Source: Butyrivibrio sp. NC3005
GTDB taxonomy: Bacteria > Bacillota > Clostridia > Lachnospirales > Lachnospiraceae
Direction of reading: 5' to 3'
Assembly: GCF_000424545.1 (NCBI RefSeq)
Contig: NZ_AUKC01000023.1
Span: 6,648-60,528 of the forward strand
Length of the DNA: 53,881 nt
Shown here: piece by piece, positions 53,776 through 53,881 of the stretch
Numbering within the stretch: position 1 is the first letter of the stretch
Layout of the letters: each line of letters starts with the position of its first letter
Notes under the pieces: generated by a model
Database searches by the model: none
Told to the model about the DNA's origin: nothing
What the model saw: only the letters and a program-made list of their open reading frames with translations
Translations under genes and position numbers: made by a program

Positions 53776-53881
53776 TATAGATTTTTGTCACTGCGTTCCA
53801 AAAACCACGCAAACTGGCCATTTAAAAAGGCTTCGCCTTGGACCAGTTTGCCGCTTGACTTTTGTTCTCACGAAACTCGCA
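53776..53881 (-). repeat. Dispersed repeat A, copy 3 (cut by window end)
   Basis: In reverse complement it matches 14731-14836 with six substitutions. The outer hairpin arms here read GCAAACTGG and CCAGTTTGC, perfectly paired over nine bases. A half copy of module C (around 53740) lies just before it. Confidence 0.88.

Noticed and set aside
1..53881. CRISPR array or tandem repeats formed by repeat A or B
   Set aside because: Copies are kilobases apart and in both orientations, with no regular spacers and no cas genes.
1..53881. tRNA or rRNA genes
   Set aside because: I saw no cloverleaf with a GTTCRANNC arm and no 16S/23S signature on either strand.

Overview
The window is about 54 kb of low-GC DNA with Firmicutes-type ribosome binding sites (AGGAGG-like). 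The gene content fits a gut or rumen Lachnospiraceae such as Butyrivibrio or Pseudobutyrivibrio: a PotC-PotD fusion, a type-2 ArgC, a YesMN-like sugar sensor, a UPF0210/ACT pair, a NiCo riboswitch and OGG1-type glycosylase. The genus is an inference. Almost every gene lies on the minus strand; only rpsT and a 704-residue cNMP-domain-like protein lie on the plus strand. I see no rRNA, tRNA, CRISPR, transposase or prophage. A 95-bp repeat begins at base 1, recurs without a mismatch at 14742-14836, and a diverged copy runs to the last base, so the window may be a whole contig that broke at a high-copy repeat.

Layout from left to right: two related lipoproteins (206-3271); metY (3428-4708); a dltB-D-A-C cluster for D-alanylation of cell-wall polymers (4875-9302); a cation-diffusion-facilitator gene under a NiCo riboswitch (9575-10691); a carbohydrate ABC importer (10814-14414) with its probable sensor module, solute-binding protein plus YesM-type kinase plus YesN-type regulator, preceded by argC (15255-21356); hemW and lepA (21523-24712); rpsT (25053-25313); a metal GTPase operon of two CobW/COG0523 proteins (25874-28105); an unknown gene (28433-29284); walJ-like, ACT and UPF0210 genes (29588-32075); a large operon with an FtsA-like ATPase, coaE, polA, a zinc-finger membrane protein, an OGG1-type glycosylase and a small membrane protein (32234-39621); the polyamine importer potA-potB-potCD (39705-43473); a three-gene surface-decoration cassette of IspD-like, hydroxyacid dehydrogenase and LicD (43571-46190); the cNMP-domain-like protein (46262-48376); a lipoprotein serpin (48524-49798); mscL with a zinc ribbon, an aldo/keto reductase and an ABC exporter (50172-53626).

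Recurring themes are the cell envelope (dlt, LicD cassette, lipoproteins, serpin, MscL) and metal handling (NiCo-controlled efflux, His/Cys-rich CobW GTPase, and a CobW protein fused to a domain resembling the C-terminus of YcgQ/TIGR03943). I resolved many starts by ribosome binding site, so several coordinates are shorter than the longest open frame.

The most unusual material is intergenic. A ~165-200 bp element (B) occurs twice, at 14497-14693 and 49967-50168. Its second stem differs between copies at two positions, yet both copies still pair perfectly. Its outermost inverted-repeat arms are unrelated in sequence but perfectly self-complementary in each copy. Together with the A repeats and short palindromes (D) this looks like a family of structured intergenic elements that sit in or around terminator hairpins. 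Other points of interest are a PolA whose 5'-nuclease domain has lost most metal ligands and the metal GTPase operon with a dyad over its promoter.
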